A stretch of 49,263 nucleotides of DNA, taken from Algoriphagus sp. Its GTDB lineage: Bacteria; Bacteroidota; Bacteroidia; Cytophagales; Cyclobacteriaceae. Position numbers and translations under genes: made by a program. Positions within the stretch are counted from its first letter, which is position 1. The number at the start of each line of letters is the position of its first letter. Location of the stretch: contig JAMNXQ010000011.1 of the NCBI GenBank assembly GCA_023653075.1, positions 1 to 49,263 on the forward strand, read 5' to 3'. The notes beneath the pieces were generated by a model that was not told the origin of the DNA, made no database searches, and was given only the letters and a program-made list of their open reading frames with translations. Positions 33,908-41,513 of this stretch are shown here, one piece after another.

Positions 33908-34119
33908 TGCAAGGAGTTAAAAAATTTTGCTGTATGTGACGAAATTAGGTAATACTAGACCCCTACTTCCAATCTCCACGTTAAGGTTGTTTTACCAATG
34001 TGTTAAGAAGGGATGAGCAAGGGGGGAAAAGACAGCGTCCAAACAAGAGCTAAGGCAGCTAACTATTCTTTTTCAAGCCTTTTTACCTACCTTCGTCCTC
34101 CCAAATCGATGTAAATTCT

Positions 34120-35433
34120 GTGAAAGCAAGAACATTAAAAAAGGATAAAGTCAACATCATCACGATGGGCTGCTCCAAAAATCTGGTGGATTCTGAGGTA
34201 CTCCTTACCCAACTCAAGGGCAATGGCATCGATGCCAGCCACGAGTCTGATCATCAGGACAACAACATCATCATCATCAACACCTGCGGATTTATTGACA
34301 ATGCCAAGCAAGAATCCATCGATACGATTTTGCAATATGTAGATGCGAAGGAAAAGGGCCTGGTAGACAAGGTCTACGTGACGGGCTGCCTTTCGCAGCG
34401 GTACAAGGATGACTTGGAACAGGAGATTCCACAAGTTGATGCATTCTTCGGAACCCGCGATCTGCCTGCCATTCTGAAAAAATTCAAAGCCGATTACAAG
34501 CATGAATTGGTCGGGGAGCGCTTGCTGACCCATGCAAGTCACTATGCGTACATGAAGATATCTGAGGGCTGTGATCGCCCTTGTTCCTTCTGTGCCATCC
34601 CGCTGATGCGTGGAGGCCATATTTCCAGACCCATCGAAGAACTCGTCAAAGAAGCCCAGCACCAAGCCGCTAACGGTACGAAGGAACTGTTGCTCATCGC
34701 ACAGGACTCGACCTACTATGGGTTGGACTTGTACAAAAAGCGTAACCTGGCTGACCTCCTCCGCAACTTGTCCGAAGTGGAAGGGATCGATTGGATTCGA
34801 CTCCACTATGCCTATCCAACCGGTTTTCCGATGGACGTCATTGACGTGATGAAGGAGCGTCCCAATATTTGCAAGTACCTAGACATTCCACTCCAACACG
34901 GTTCGACGGATGTGCTCAAGGCCATGCGTCGAGGAACTACCCGCGAGAAGCAGGAGGAATTGATCCACAGCATCCGCGACCTGATTCCTGAGATTGCGAT
35001 TCGTACGACCCTCATTGCCGGGCATCCTGGTGAAGGAGAAAAGGAATTCCAAGAGATGGTCGATTTTGTGGAGCGCATGAAATTTGAACGCTTGGGGGTA
35101 TTTACCTATTCCCACGAGGAAAATACGCATGCCTTTGGGATGGAAGACAAACTCTCCCAAGAAGAAAAGCAAGCACGCGCCAATCACTTGATGGAGGTAC
35201 AAGAGCAGATCAGTTACGACCTCAACCAAGAAAAAATTGGCAAAACCTTTAAGGTGTTGATTGATAAGAAGGAGGGAGGCCATTTTGTGGGCCGAACCGA
35301 GTTTGATTCCGTTGAGGTAGATAACGAGGTGCTTATCGATGCGGCAACTCAGTACTGTCGAGTAGGGGACTTTGTAAATGTCAAGGTGTACGATGCCACG
35401 GAGTTTGACTTATATGCCACAGTAGTGGATTAA
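34120..35433 (+). CDS. rimO: ribosomal protein S12 methylthiotransferase RimO
   Basis: Radical SAM enzyme that methylthiolates the conserved Asp of ribosomal protein S12. 437 residues. The N-terminal UPF0004 domain has GCSKNLVDSE (Cys18), NTCGFIDNA and TGCLSQRY for the auxiliary cluster; the radical SAM cluster is CDRPCSFC (Cys151, 155, 158); a TRAM domain ends the protein. The start is GTG: KARTLKKDKVNIITMGC directly precedes the domain and there is no better ATG. Monocistronic, with a strong terminator after it. Confidence 0.95.
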   Translation: MKARTLKKDKVNIITMGCSKNLVDSEVLLTQLKGNGIDASHESDHQDNNIIIINTCGFIDNAKQESIDTILQYVDAKEKGLVDKVYVTGCLSQRYKDDLEQEIPQVDAFFGTRDLPAILKKFKADYKHELVGERLLTHASHYAYMKISEGCDRPCSFCAIPLMRGGHISRPIEELVKEAQHQAANGTKELLLIAQDSTYYGLDLYKKRNLADLLRNLSEVEGIDWIRLHYAYPTGFPMDVIDVMKERPNICKYLDIPLQHGSTDVLKAMRRGTTREKQEELIHSIRDLIPEIAIRTTLIAGHPGEGEKEFQEMVDFVERMKFERLGVFTYSHEENTHAFGMEDKLSQEEKQARANHLMEVQEQISYDLNQEKIGKTFKVLIDKKEGGHFVGRTEFDSVEVDNEVLIDAATQYCRVGDFVNVKVYDATEFDLYATVVD

Positions 35434-35438
35434 GATAG

Positions 35439-35463
35439 AAAAGGAGCAGCTGCTCCTTTTTTT
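35439..35463 (+). terminator. terminator after rimO
   Basis: A perfect 22-base palindrome, AAAAGGAGCA-GC-TGCTCCTTTT, followed by more T, starting 6 bases after the rimO stop. Confidence 0.88.
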
Positions 35464-35555
35464 ATGCTGATTATAAAAAGAACTGAAAAACTTCATGGCG
35501 GGTTATTTGTTCTACACGTACTACCTGTGATTTTGGATTTCCCTTCCCTTCACTT

Positions 35556-36932
35556 ATGAAAACCTTTCAAACGTTAGTCCTTCTTCTTTTTCTAGGCGCT
35601 CAGGCTGCGCAAGCTCAAGGATTTTTCTACTTCGGGAATTCGAATTTGGTGGGAACGGGAAAGATGGAGGGTGAAAGCAAGGAAGGTGTTTGGAGAATCT
35701 ATTCCCGAAAGTTATTGGCTGAGAATACTGGTCCTGCTGTAGCCGCGGTTCAAGAACAGGAAGTGAAAGAAAATTTTAATTTAGACATGCCCCTGTACCA
35801 ATTGGAGTTTAAAGACAACCTTTTGGATGGGGTCTTTGAGGAATTTTTCCCGGAGGGCACTGCCAAGAAAGTGGTCAACTATCAAAAAGGGATGCTTCAT
35901 GGAGATTTTTTTGAATTTAGTAAGGAGGGTGAAGTCCTTCTTTCAGGTTCCTATTTCCAAGGCGAAAAATCAGGTGACTGGTTTGTCTACCGATCGGATG
36001 GCAGCCTAAAATCCGAATACAGTTACCAAAACAATGCATTGAATGGATTTTCCATTGCCTATTATGCTTCAGGTCAAGTTTCCGAGCGTATTCCCTTCGA
36101 ACTGGGCGAAATTAATGGGATTTACGAATCCTTTTTCCCAGACGGAAAGCCAAAGCAGCGAGTAGTTTTTGTAGACGGTCAGGAGCAGGGTGAGTTTACC
36201 CAATTTCATGCGGATGGGAAGTTGGCCATCGTAGCAAATTTTGCGAAGGGAATCTTGGAAGGGATTTGGGAAGACTACGATGACCAAGGTCGCTTGCTTT
36301 CTAAAGGGATCTACCAGCAAGGAGACCGGGTAGGAGAATGGAAGGAGATTTATCCTTTGGTACCTGAATTTTACCAAAAGGGCAATTATGAAAATGCCGC
36401 TAAAAGTGGTGCCTGGCAAGTGCTAGGAAAAGAAGATTTTGTGCATCAAGAAGAAATCTATAAGGATGGAGTTTTAATTGAATTCAGTGCATTCACGACT
36501 CGTTCGGGGGAGATTTTAGATGCTGGAAGCCTGGCCAATGGAGATGGAAGGAGGGAGATGTATGATGGGGAAGGTAACCGTCTCGAGAAGGGGAGGTATA
36601 TCAATGGCTTGCGTACGGGCACCTGGTTTACCTATTTTCCGCAAACCAGTTTGGTCGCTAGTTCGGGCACTTACGCCGCCGGAGAGAAGCGAGGTACCTG
36701 GAAGCAGTATGATTTTAAGGGGCAGCTCGTGAGTGAGCAAGTATTCGAAGTAGGTCATTCCAGTGATTCCGAACGTATCTCAAATCCACAAACAGCATCT
36801 ACTCAAAATAGATCAAGATTGTATCGGCCGAATCAGTCTCAGAACGGTTTGATTAAACCTCAGATACTGGTATTAACCCCGGATGGAGTATTGGGCGTTT
36901 CTGGACCTGGAATGTTTCAATTGGGGAATTAA
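35556..36932 (+). CDS. exported MORN-variant repeat protein
   Basis: 458-residue protein with a signal peptide (hydrophobic residues 5-14, AQAAQAQ cleavage region). The body is made of about a dozen units of 22-24 residues of the MORN-variant/YwqK type: for example GVFEEFFPEGTAKKVVNY, SGDWFVYRSDGSLKSEYSY, GIWEDYDDQGRLLSKGIY and TGTWFTYFPQTSLVASSG. Such proteins form extended beta structures; some are annotated as YwqK-family antitoxins, but no toxin is present here and the signal peptide makes that role unlikely. The last 70 residues (VFEVGHSSDSE onward) carry no repeats. Function unknown. Confidence 0.8.
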   Translation: MKTFQTLVLLLFLGAQAAQAQGFFYFGNSNLVGTGKMEGESKEGVWRIYSRKLLAENTGPAVAAVQEQEVKENFNLDMPLYQLEFKDNLLDGVFEEFFPEGTAKKVVNYQKGMLHGDFFEFSKEGEVLLSGSYFQGEKSGDWFVYRSDGSLKSEYSYQNNALNGFSIAYYASGQVSERIPFELGEINGIYESFFPDGKPKQRVVFVDGQEQGEFTQFHADGKLAIVANFAKGILEGIWEDYDDQGRLLSKGIYQQGDRVGEWKEIYPLVPEFYQKGNYENAAKSGAWQVLGKEDFVHQEEIYKDGVLIEFSAFTTRSGEILDAGSLANGDGRREMYDGEGNRLEKGRYINGLRTGTWFTYFPQTSLVASSGTYAAGEKRGTWKQYDFKGQLVSEQVFEVGHSSDSERISNPQTASTQNRSRLYRPNQSQNGLIKPQILVLTPDGVLGVSGPGMFQLGN

Positions 36933-37136
36933 ACGAATTGAAATACAATTGAAATAAAATAGAAATAGCCCGAGCGAGCTCGGGGAAATAAGGAATTCAA
37001 TTCGTATTTCTACCTTATTTCACGAAGCGAAGCGTATTTTCATCGTACTACCATTAAATATTTCACGGAGCGTAGCGGCGTGTATTTCCATTGTATTTCT
37101 ACCTTATTTCCACTCTATTTCCCCCTGCTTTTTTCC
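36933..37136. repeat. composite short-period intergenic repeat
   Basis: Left: GAAATA-type units (GAAATACAATT, GAAATAAAAT, AGAAATA). Then a hairpin CCCGAG-CGAG-CTCGGG (36969-36984). Right: the same units in inverse orientation as TATTTC (GTATTTCTACC, TTATTTCACGAAGC, GTATTTCCATT, GTATTTCTACC, TTATTTCCACT, CTATTTCCCC), mostly spaced 11 bases, with two interruptions ACGAAGCGAAGCG and ACGGAGCGTAGCG. The whole makes an imperfect inverted repeat between the MORN and GNAT-like genes. Confidence 0.7.
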
Positions 37137-37178
37137 CAAATGATTCTTTCCTAGTAACTTCGCATCAAATCCCATTCA

Positions 37179-38342
37179 ATGAAACTGATCGAAGTCGTTA
37201 CCCCTGCACACCAAAAAGCATTTCTAGCGCTTGCTGTGTGGTTGTATCGCAACGAGAAAAATTGGATTCGTCCCATTGATCAGGACATTGAGGGGCTCTT
37301 CCATGCGGAGACCAACAAACTTTTTAGAAATGGAGCCAAGGCCAAGCGCTGGTTGCTCAAGGATGAATCTGGGAAGACCATTGGAAGGATTGCTGCCTTT
37401 GTCAATCCCAAAATGAAGGAAAAGCAGCCCACAGGCGGCGTTGGTTTTTTTGAATGCATAGATAATCAAGACGCTGCTTTTTTGCTATTTGATCAAGCCA
37501 AAGCTTGGCTTCAAAGCGAAGGCATGGAGGCCATGGATGGCCCGATCAATTTCGGGGAGCGCGACAAGTGGTGGGGACTCTTGGTGGATGGATTTTCGGA
37601 ACCGAATTACAACATGCCTTGGAATTTTGGGTACTACCAGACCTTTTTTGAGAACTATGGATTTCAGCTCTACTTCAAGCAATACACCTACGCGCGAGAT
37701 GTACAAAACGTAGGATTTGACCAAAAGATGATCCAGCGTGCCCAGGTGATCTTAGACAATGAAGATTACAGCTTCCGCTACATCAAGGGCAAAGAGCTCC
37801 AGGAAAAAGCACCCGAGTATTTCATGACCGTGTACAACAAGGCTTGGGCCCGACACATGGGCAAATCTATTGCCTTGAAAGAAGCGCAAATGATGTTCGC
37901 CAAGATGAAACCTATCTTAGATCCACGCTTGATTTACTTTGCCTTTTTCAAAGGAGAGCCAGTCGGGTTTTTTATTCAGATCCCCGAGATCAATCAGATT
38001 TTCAAACATGTCAATGGGAAACTGGACCTGATAGGGAAACTCAAATTTCTCTGGTACAAGACCTTTTTTCCACCCAATAAAATGCTCGGACTGGTCTTTG
38101 GTGTGGTGCCAGAGCATCAGGGCAAAGGGGTGGAGGGCGCCATTGTCTTGAGTTACGACCAGATGAGTGGCAAGGCCTCCTTTCCCTACAAAACCATCGA
38201 GATGAACTGGATTGGGGACTTCAATCCCAAAATGATGCGGGTATGTGAACAATTGATATCCAAAATCTACAAGACCCACCATACCTATCGCTACCTTTTT
38301 GATCGGGAAAAGCCCTTTGAAAGACACCCCATTTTTACCTAA
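37179..38342 (+). CDS. GNAT-like protein, YghO type, function unknown
   Basis: 387-residue soluble protein. Two GNAT-like halves can be sensed: KRWLLKDESGKTIGRIAAFVNP...GGVGFFECIDNQDAAFLLFDQAKAWLQSEGM in the first, and YFAFFKGEPVGFFIQIPEINQ...GLVFGVVPEHQGKGVEGAIVLSYD in the second, where HQGKGVEGA resembles the acetyl-CoA loop. DGPINFGERDKWWGLLVDGF is strongly conserved-looking. I recognise the family as a conserved bacterial protein resembling E. coli YghO but know no proven substrate. Monogenic, 71 bases before the PfkB kinase. Confidence 0.65.
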   Translation: MKLIEVVTPAHQKAFLALAVWLYRNEKNWIRPIDQDIEGLFHAETNKLFRNGAKAKRWLLKDESGKTIGRIAAFVNPKMKEKQPTGGVGFFECIDNQDAAFLLFDQAKAWLQSEGMEAMDGPINFGERDKWWGLLVDGFSEPNYNMPWNFGYYQTFFENYGFQLYFKQYTYARDVQNVGFDQKMIQRAQVILDNEDYSFRYIKGKELQEKAPEYFMTVYNKAWARHMGKSIALKEAQMMFAKMKPILDPRLIYFAFFKGEPVGFFIQIPEINQIFKHVNGKLDLIGKLKFLWYKTFFPPNKMLGLVFGVVPEHQGKGVEGAIVLSYDQMSGKASFPYKTIEMNWIGDFNPKMMRVCEQLISKIYKTHHTYRYLFDREKPFERHPIFT

Positions 38343-38413
38343 GGAATAGCGGGTAGATCCAAAGACCTTGAATTGAATACTCACAACTAGTAAAGAATTC
38401 CAACCAAAATAAA

Positions 38414-39409
38414 ATGAAAAAGTACAACGTAACTGGCATCGGAAATGCCTTAGTAGATATTGAGTTTAAGGTGACCGACCAGTTTTTTGCGAACAATGGG
38501 GTAGAGAAAGGGCTGATGACCCTTGTGGATGAGGAGCGTCAAAACCATCTCATGCAGGTCATCCACCATGCTGAAGCCAAAAAGCAAGCGGGTGGCTCTG
38601 CGGCCAACTCCGTAGTGGCGGTAAGCCAGTTTGGAGGAAAATCTTTCTACTGCTTCCGCGTAGCCAATGACGAATTGGGTCATTTTTACCTTCAAGATTT
38701 GATTGATTCTGGAGTGGATATTGCCTTGACTACGGCTAAGCTCGAGTCCGGTGTGACGGGCAAGTGTCTGGTGATGGTGACCGAGGATTCGGAGCGGACG
38801 ATGAATACCTTTTTGGGAATCACGCAGAATTTCTCTAGCCAGGATGTGCATGATGCGGCCATTCAAGACTCTTCCTATTTGTTTATCGAGGGATACCTAG
38901 TGACCTCTCCCAATGGCAAGGAAGCCATGCTTCATGCCAAGAAAGTGGCCGAGGCAGCAGGCACCAAGGTAGCCTTGACCTTTTCTGACCCAGCCATGGT
39001 CAAGTATTTTAAGGCCAACTTTGATGATGTGATCGGTCCAAGTGTGGATCTGCTTTTCGCAAACGAAGAGGAAGCCATGTTGTATACAGGCAAAAGCACC
39101 TTAGCCGAAGCGCGTGAAGAAATGAAAAAAGCAGCCAAGCATTTTGTGATCACGATGGGGAAAAATGGAGCCATGATCTTCGATGGAGATACCTTCATCG
39201 ACATCGAGCCTTATCCTACCACAGCCATCGACAGCAATGGCGCAGGTGATATGTTTGCGGGCGCCTTCCTCTATGGCATCACCAATGGACATTCCTATGC
39301 CGAGAGTGGGAAGCTAGCCTCTATGGCCAGTTCTCGCATCGTAAGCCAGTTTGGTCCTAGACTAAAGTGGCATGAGGCCAAAGAGATTTTGACCAAGCTA
39401 AAGCCCTAA
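38414..39409 (+). CDS. PfkB-family kinase, probable adenosine kinase
   Basis: 331-residue ribokinase-fold sugar/nucleoside kinase. Motifs: GIGNALVDIEFKVTD at the N-terminus, KKQAGGSAANSVVAVSQFGG (PfkB signature 1) and DSNGAGDMFAGAFLYGITNG (signature 2 with anion hole and catalytic Asp). The N-terminus and GGSAANS pattern match bacterial proteins annotated as adenosine kinase, which salvage adenosine to AMP, but other sugars cannot be excluded. It has its own terminator. Confidence 0.85.
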   Translation: MKKYNVTGIGNALVDIEFKVTDQFFANNGVEKGLMTLVDEERQNHLMQVIHHAEAKKQAGGSAANSVVAVSQFGGKSFYCFRVANDELGHFYLQDLIDSGVDIALTTAKLESGVTGKCLVMVTEDSERTMNTFLGITQNFSSQDVHDAAIQDSSYLFIEGYLVTSPNGKEAMLHAKKVAEAAGTKVALTFSDPAMVKYFKANFDDVIGPSVDLLFANEEEAMLYTGKSTLAEAREEMKKAAKHFVITMGKNGAMIFDGDTFIDIEPYPTTAIDSNGAGDMFAGAFLYGITNGHSYAESGKLASMASSRIVSQFGPRLKWHEAKEILTKLKP

Positions 39410-39435
39410 CTTGAAACAGTAGAAGCTATTCATTA

Positions 39436-39472
39436 AAAAAGCGGTTAAGCGATTATCTCTTAACCGCTTTTT
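39436..39472 (+). terminator. terminator after the PfkB kinase
   Basis: GCGGTTAAG (39441-39449) pairs with CTTAACCGC (39459-39467), flanked by A-run and T-run that extend the stem and give poly-U. Confidence 0.88.
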
Positions 39473-39538
39473 GTTGGTTTAACCTAACATGTCGTGTCAA
39501 TGTCGTCTCGGGCTTTACACTAAAAATCACCTAACGAT

Positions 39539-39546
39539 TACCTTTG
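39539..39546 (+). promoter_or_regulatory. -7 element abutting the XRE start codon
   Basis: Perfect TACCTTTG ending only four bases before the ATG of the XRE gene. With the usual 5-8 base distance to the transcription start, transcription would begin at or next to the ATG, giving a leaderless mRNA. The -33 region is weak (CTTTAC at 39513). Confidence 0.55.
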
Positions 39547-39550
39547 CAAC

Positions 39551-39940
39551 ATGGATTTAGGAGATAAAATAAAAAGTGCTCGTTCTGCGAAAGTAATGAC
39601 ACAAAAAGAACTGGCAGATAGTACAGGGCTTTCAGAACGGACAATTCAACGAATTGAGAATCACGAAGTAGAGCCTTCAGGCTACTCATTAAATAAAATC
39701 TCTGATGTTTTAGAGTTTGATTGCACGCAAGAAAAACTACGCATCATGAAAAGAAGGAACCAGGTCTTATATATTATTTTAATAATTTGGACACTTGCCT
39801 TGATTTTTAATGTGTTCTTTACCTCGTTTGATTTTGCTTCACGTTGGTGGGAATTACTGATCTGGGCATTTACTTTAATCAGTGTGGCAACAGGACAGAT
39901 TTACATTCCTTATCGAAAAAAAAAGAAACAAACGAAATAA
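39551..39940 (+). CDS. XRE-type HTH regulator with membrane segments
   Basis: 129-residue protein. Residues 1-60 are a Cro/C1-type helix-turn-helix (KVMTQKELADSTGLSERTIQRIENHEVEPSGYSLNKISDVL). The rest has two hydrophobic stretches, VLYIILIIWTLALIFNVFFTSF (about 73-94) and WWELLIWAFTLISVATGQIYI (about 99-120), then a basic tail KKKKQTK. This is a membrane-anchored transcription factor design known from Bacteroidota and Firmicutes. Its start sits directly behind a -7 element. It stands alone between two terminator/promoter regions and its target is unknown. Confidence 0.85.
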   Translation: MDLGDKIKSARSAKVMTQKELADSTGLSERTIQRIENHEVEPSGYSLNKISDVLEFDCTQEKLRIMKRRNQVLYIILIIWTLALIFNVFFTSFDFASRWWELLIWAFTLISVATGQIYIPYRKKKKQTK

Positions 39941-40052
39941 GGAGTCAATGGATTCACTCCGGACACCTTCTGTTTTTAAAAATGGTCCTTTCAAACTAAA
40001 GTTTAGTTGTTAGTAGTTGTCTTGGCCTTGTAAATCAAAAAAATAGTCCGAC

Positions 40053-40086
40053 TTGAAGTGCCTCCTTTAAAAAGAACTTATGTTTG
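40053..40086 (+). promoter_or_regulatory. promoter of the M16 peptidase pair
   Basis: TTG at 40053-40055, a 23-base spacer and a perfect TATGTTTG at 40079-40086. The expected leader is about 60 bases. The 39941-40052 interval shows only a weak hairpin GGAGT/ACTCC after the XRE gene. Confidence 0.55.
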
Positions 40087-40154
40087 CAAGGAAACAAATT
40101 TGCAGTTCATCCCGTACTTAATCCAATATCTTTTTATAACCAACCTTTAGTACC

Positions 40155-41486
40155 ATGAAAAAAACATTTCTTTTGAGTCTTCTCTTGGGATGGATAATCC
40201 TTCCTCTGGCTGCTCAGACTAAAATCGAATTCAAGGAATTTACCTTGGACAACGGACTTCATGTGATCATGCACCAAGACAATACCACGCCTATCGTGGT
40301 CACTTCTGTGTTGTACCACGTAGGTTCCAAGAATGAGAATCCTGAGCGTACGGGATTTGCGCACTTTTTTGAGCACCTCATGTTTGAAGGTTCTGAAAAT
40401 ATTGACCGTGGTCAATACATGAACATTATCCAAAGCCGCGGAGGAACGCTCAATGCCTACACTTCCAACGACATTACCTACTACTACGAGTTGCTTCCTT
40501 CCAATGAATTGGATTTGGCCTTGTACATGGAAAGTGAGCGTATGCTGCATTCCAAAGTAGATTTGACCGGTGTAGAGACACAGCGAGAAGTAGTGAAGGA
40601 AGAGCGTAGACAGCGTTACGAAAACCAGCCTTACGGAACCATCTTACCTGAGACGCTAAAAAGAGCGTACACTACGCACCCGTATCAGTGGGCTCCAATC
40701 GGTTCGATGGACCACTTGAATGCGGCTACTATTGAAGAATTCCAGCAGTTCTACAAGGATTTTTATGTGCCAAATAACGCCACTTTGACAATTGCTGGTG
40801 ACCTAGACTACGCTACCACTGAAGCAATGGTACGCAAGTATTTCTCTGAAATCCCAAAGGGTACCAAGCCTGTTTACCGTCCTAAAATCACCGAACCAAA
40901 GAAAACAGCTGAGGTTCGTGACATCATTTACGACAACATTCAGATTCCAGCAGTAATTCAGGCCTACAACTTGCCTGCAAGAAATCACCCAGATAGCTAC
41001 GCCTTGTCCATGCTTTCTACCTACTTGACTGGTGGAAAATCTTCTTTGATGACCAAGGAGCTAGTAGATAAGCAGCAAAAAGCCTTAGTGGTAGCAGCAA
41101 TTCCTCTTGAATTGGAAGACGGTGGTGTATTCTTGATGTATGGCATCGCCAACATGGGCGTAGATCCAAAAGATCTAGAGACCGAAGTAGACAAATTGAT
41201 CAAGCAGGTTCAAGATCAAGGCATCAGCGATGAGGAGTTTACCAAGTTGAAAAACATCATGGAGAACAACATTGTGAGTGGGAATTCCACCATAGCTGGT
41301 GTGGCGGAGAACTTGGCAGAAGCAAAGGTGATTTTTGGTAATACCAACTATGTCAACCAAGTAATGGATGCCTATTCCAAAGTAACCAAAGAAGATATTC
41401 AGCGGGTAGCCAAAACCTACATGGATCTAACTGGACGCGTGGTATTGTACTATTTGCCGAAATCAGCCAAGCCAGTATCTGAATAA
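40155..41486 (+). CDS. M16 family zinc peptidase (catalytic member)
   Basis: Exported peptidase of 443 residues with signal peptide (MKKTFLLSLLLGWIILPLAAQ). The inverted zinc motif HxxEH is present as HFFEH (His70, Glu73, His74), with a downstream Glu in the ETQREVVKEERRQRYENQPYG helix as third ligand. The second half is the inactive M16 domain (LTGGKSSLMTKELVDKQQ). M16B peptidases of this size act as pairs or dimers on peptides in the periplasm. It is followed 27 bases later by an M16 protein without the zinc motif. Confidence 0.93.
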   Translation: MKKTFLLSLLLGWIILPLAAQTKIEFKEFTLDNGLHVIMHQDNTTPIVVTSVLYHVGSKNENPERTGFAHFFEHLMFEGSENIDRGQYMNIIQSRGGTLNAYTSNDITYYYELLPSNELDLALYMESERMLHSKVDLTGVETQREVVKEERRQRYENQPYGTILPETLKRAYTTHPYQWAPIGSMDHLNAATIEEFQQFYKDFYVPNNATLTIAGDLDYATTEAMVRKYFSEIPKGTKPVYRPKITEPKKTAEVRDIIYDNIQIPAVIQAYNLPARNHPDSYALSMLSTYLTGGKSSLMTKELVDKQQKALVVAAIPLELEDGGVFLMYGIANMGVDPKDLETEVDKLIKQVQDQGISDEEFTKLKNIMENNIVSGNSTIAGVAENLAEAKVIFGNTNYVNQVMDAYSKVTKEDIQRVAKTYMDLTGRVVLYYLPKSAKPVSE

Positions 41487-41513
41487 TTCGTTGACTAAAC
41501 GTATCGAAAAGAC

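Noticed and set aside
34135..34806. Long minus-strand frame (223 codons) inside rimO
   Set aside because: Antisense to the conserved N-terminal and radical SAM parts of RimO; no family resemblance.
35556..36932. Calling the MORN-repeat protein a YwqK antitoxin
   Set aside because: It has a signal peptide and no toxin partner; the resemblance comes from the repeat only.
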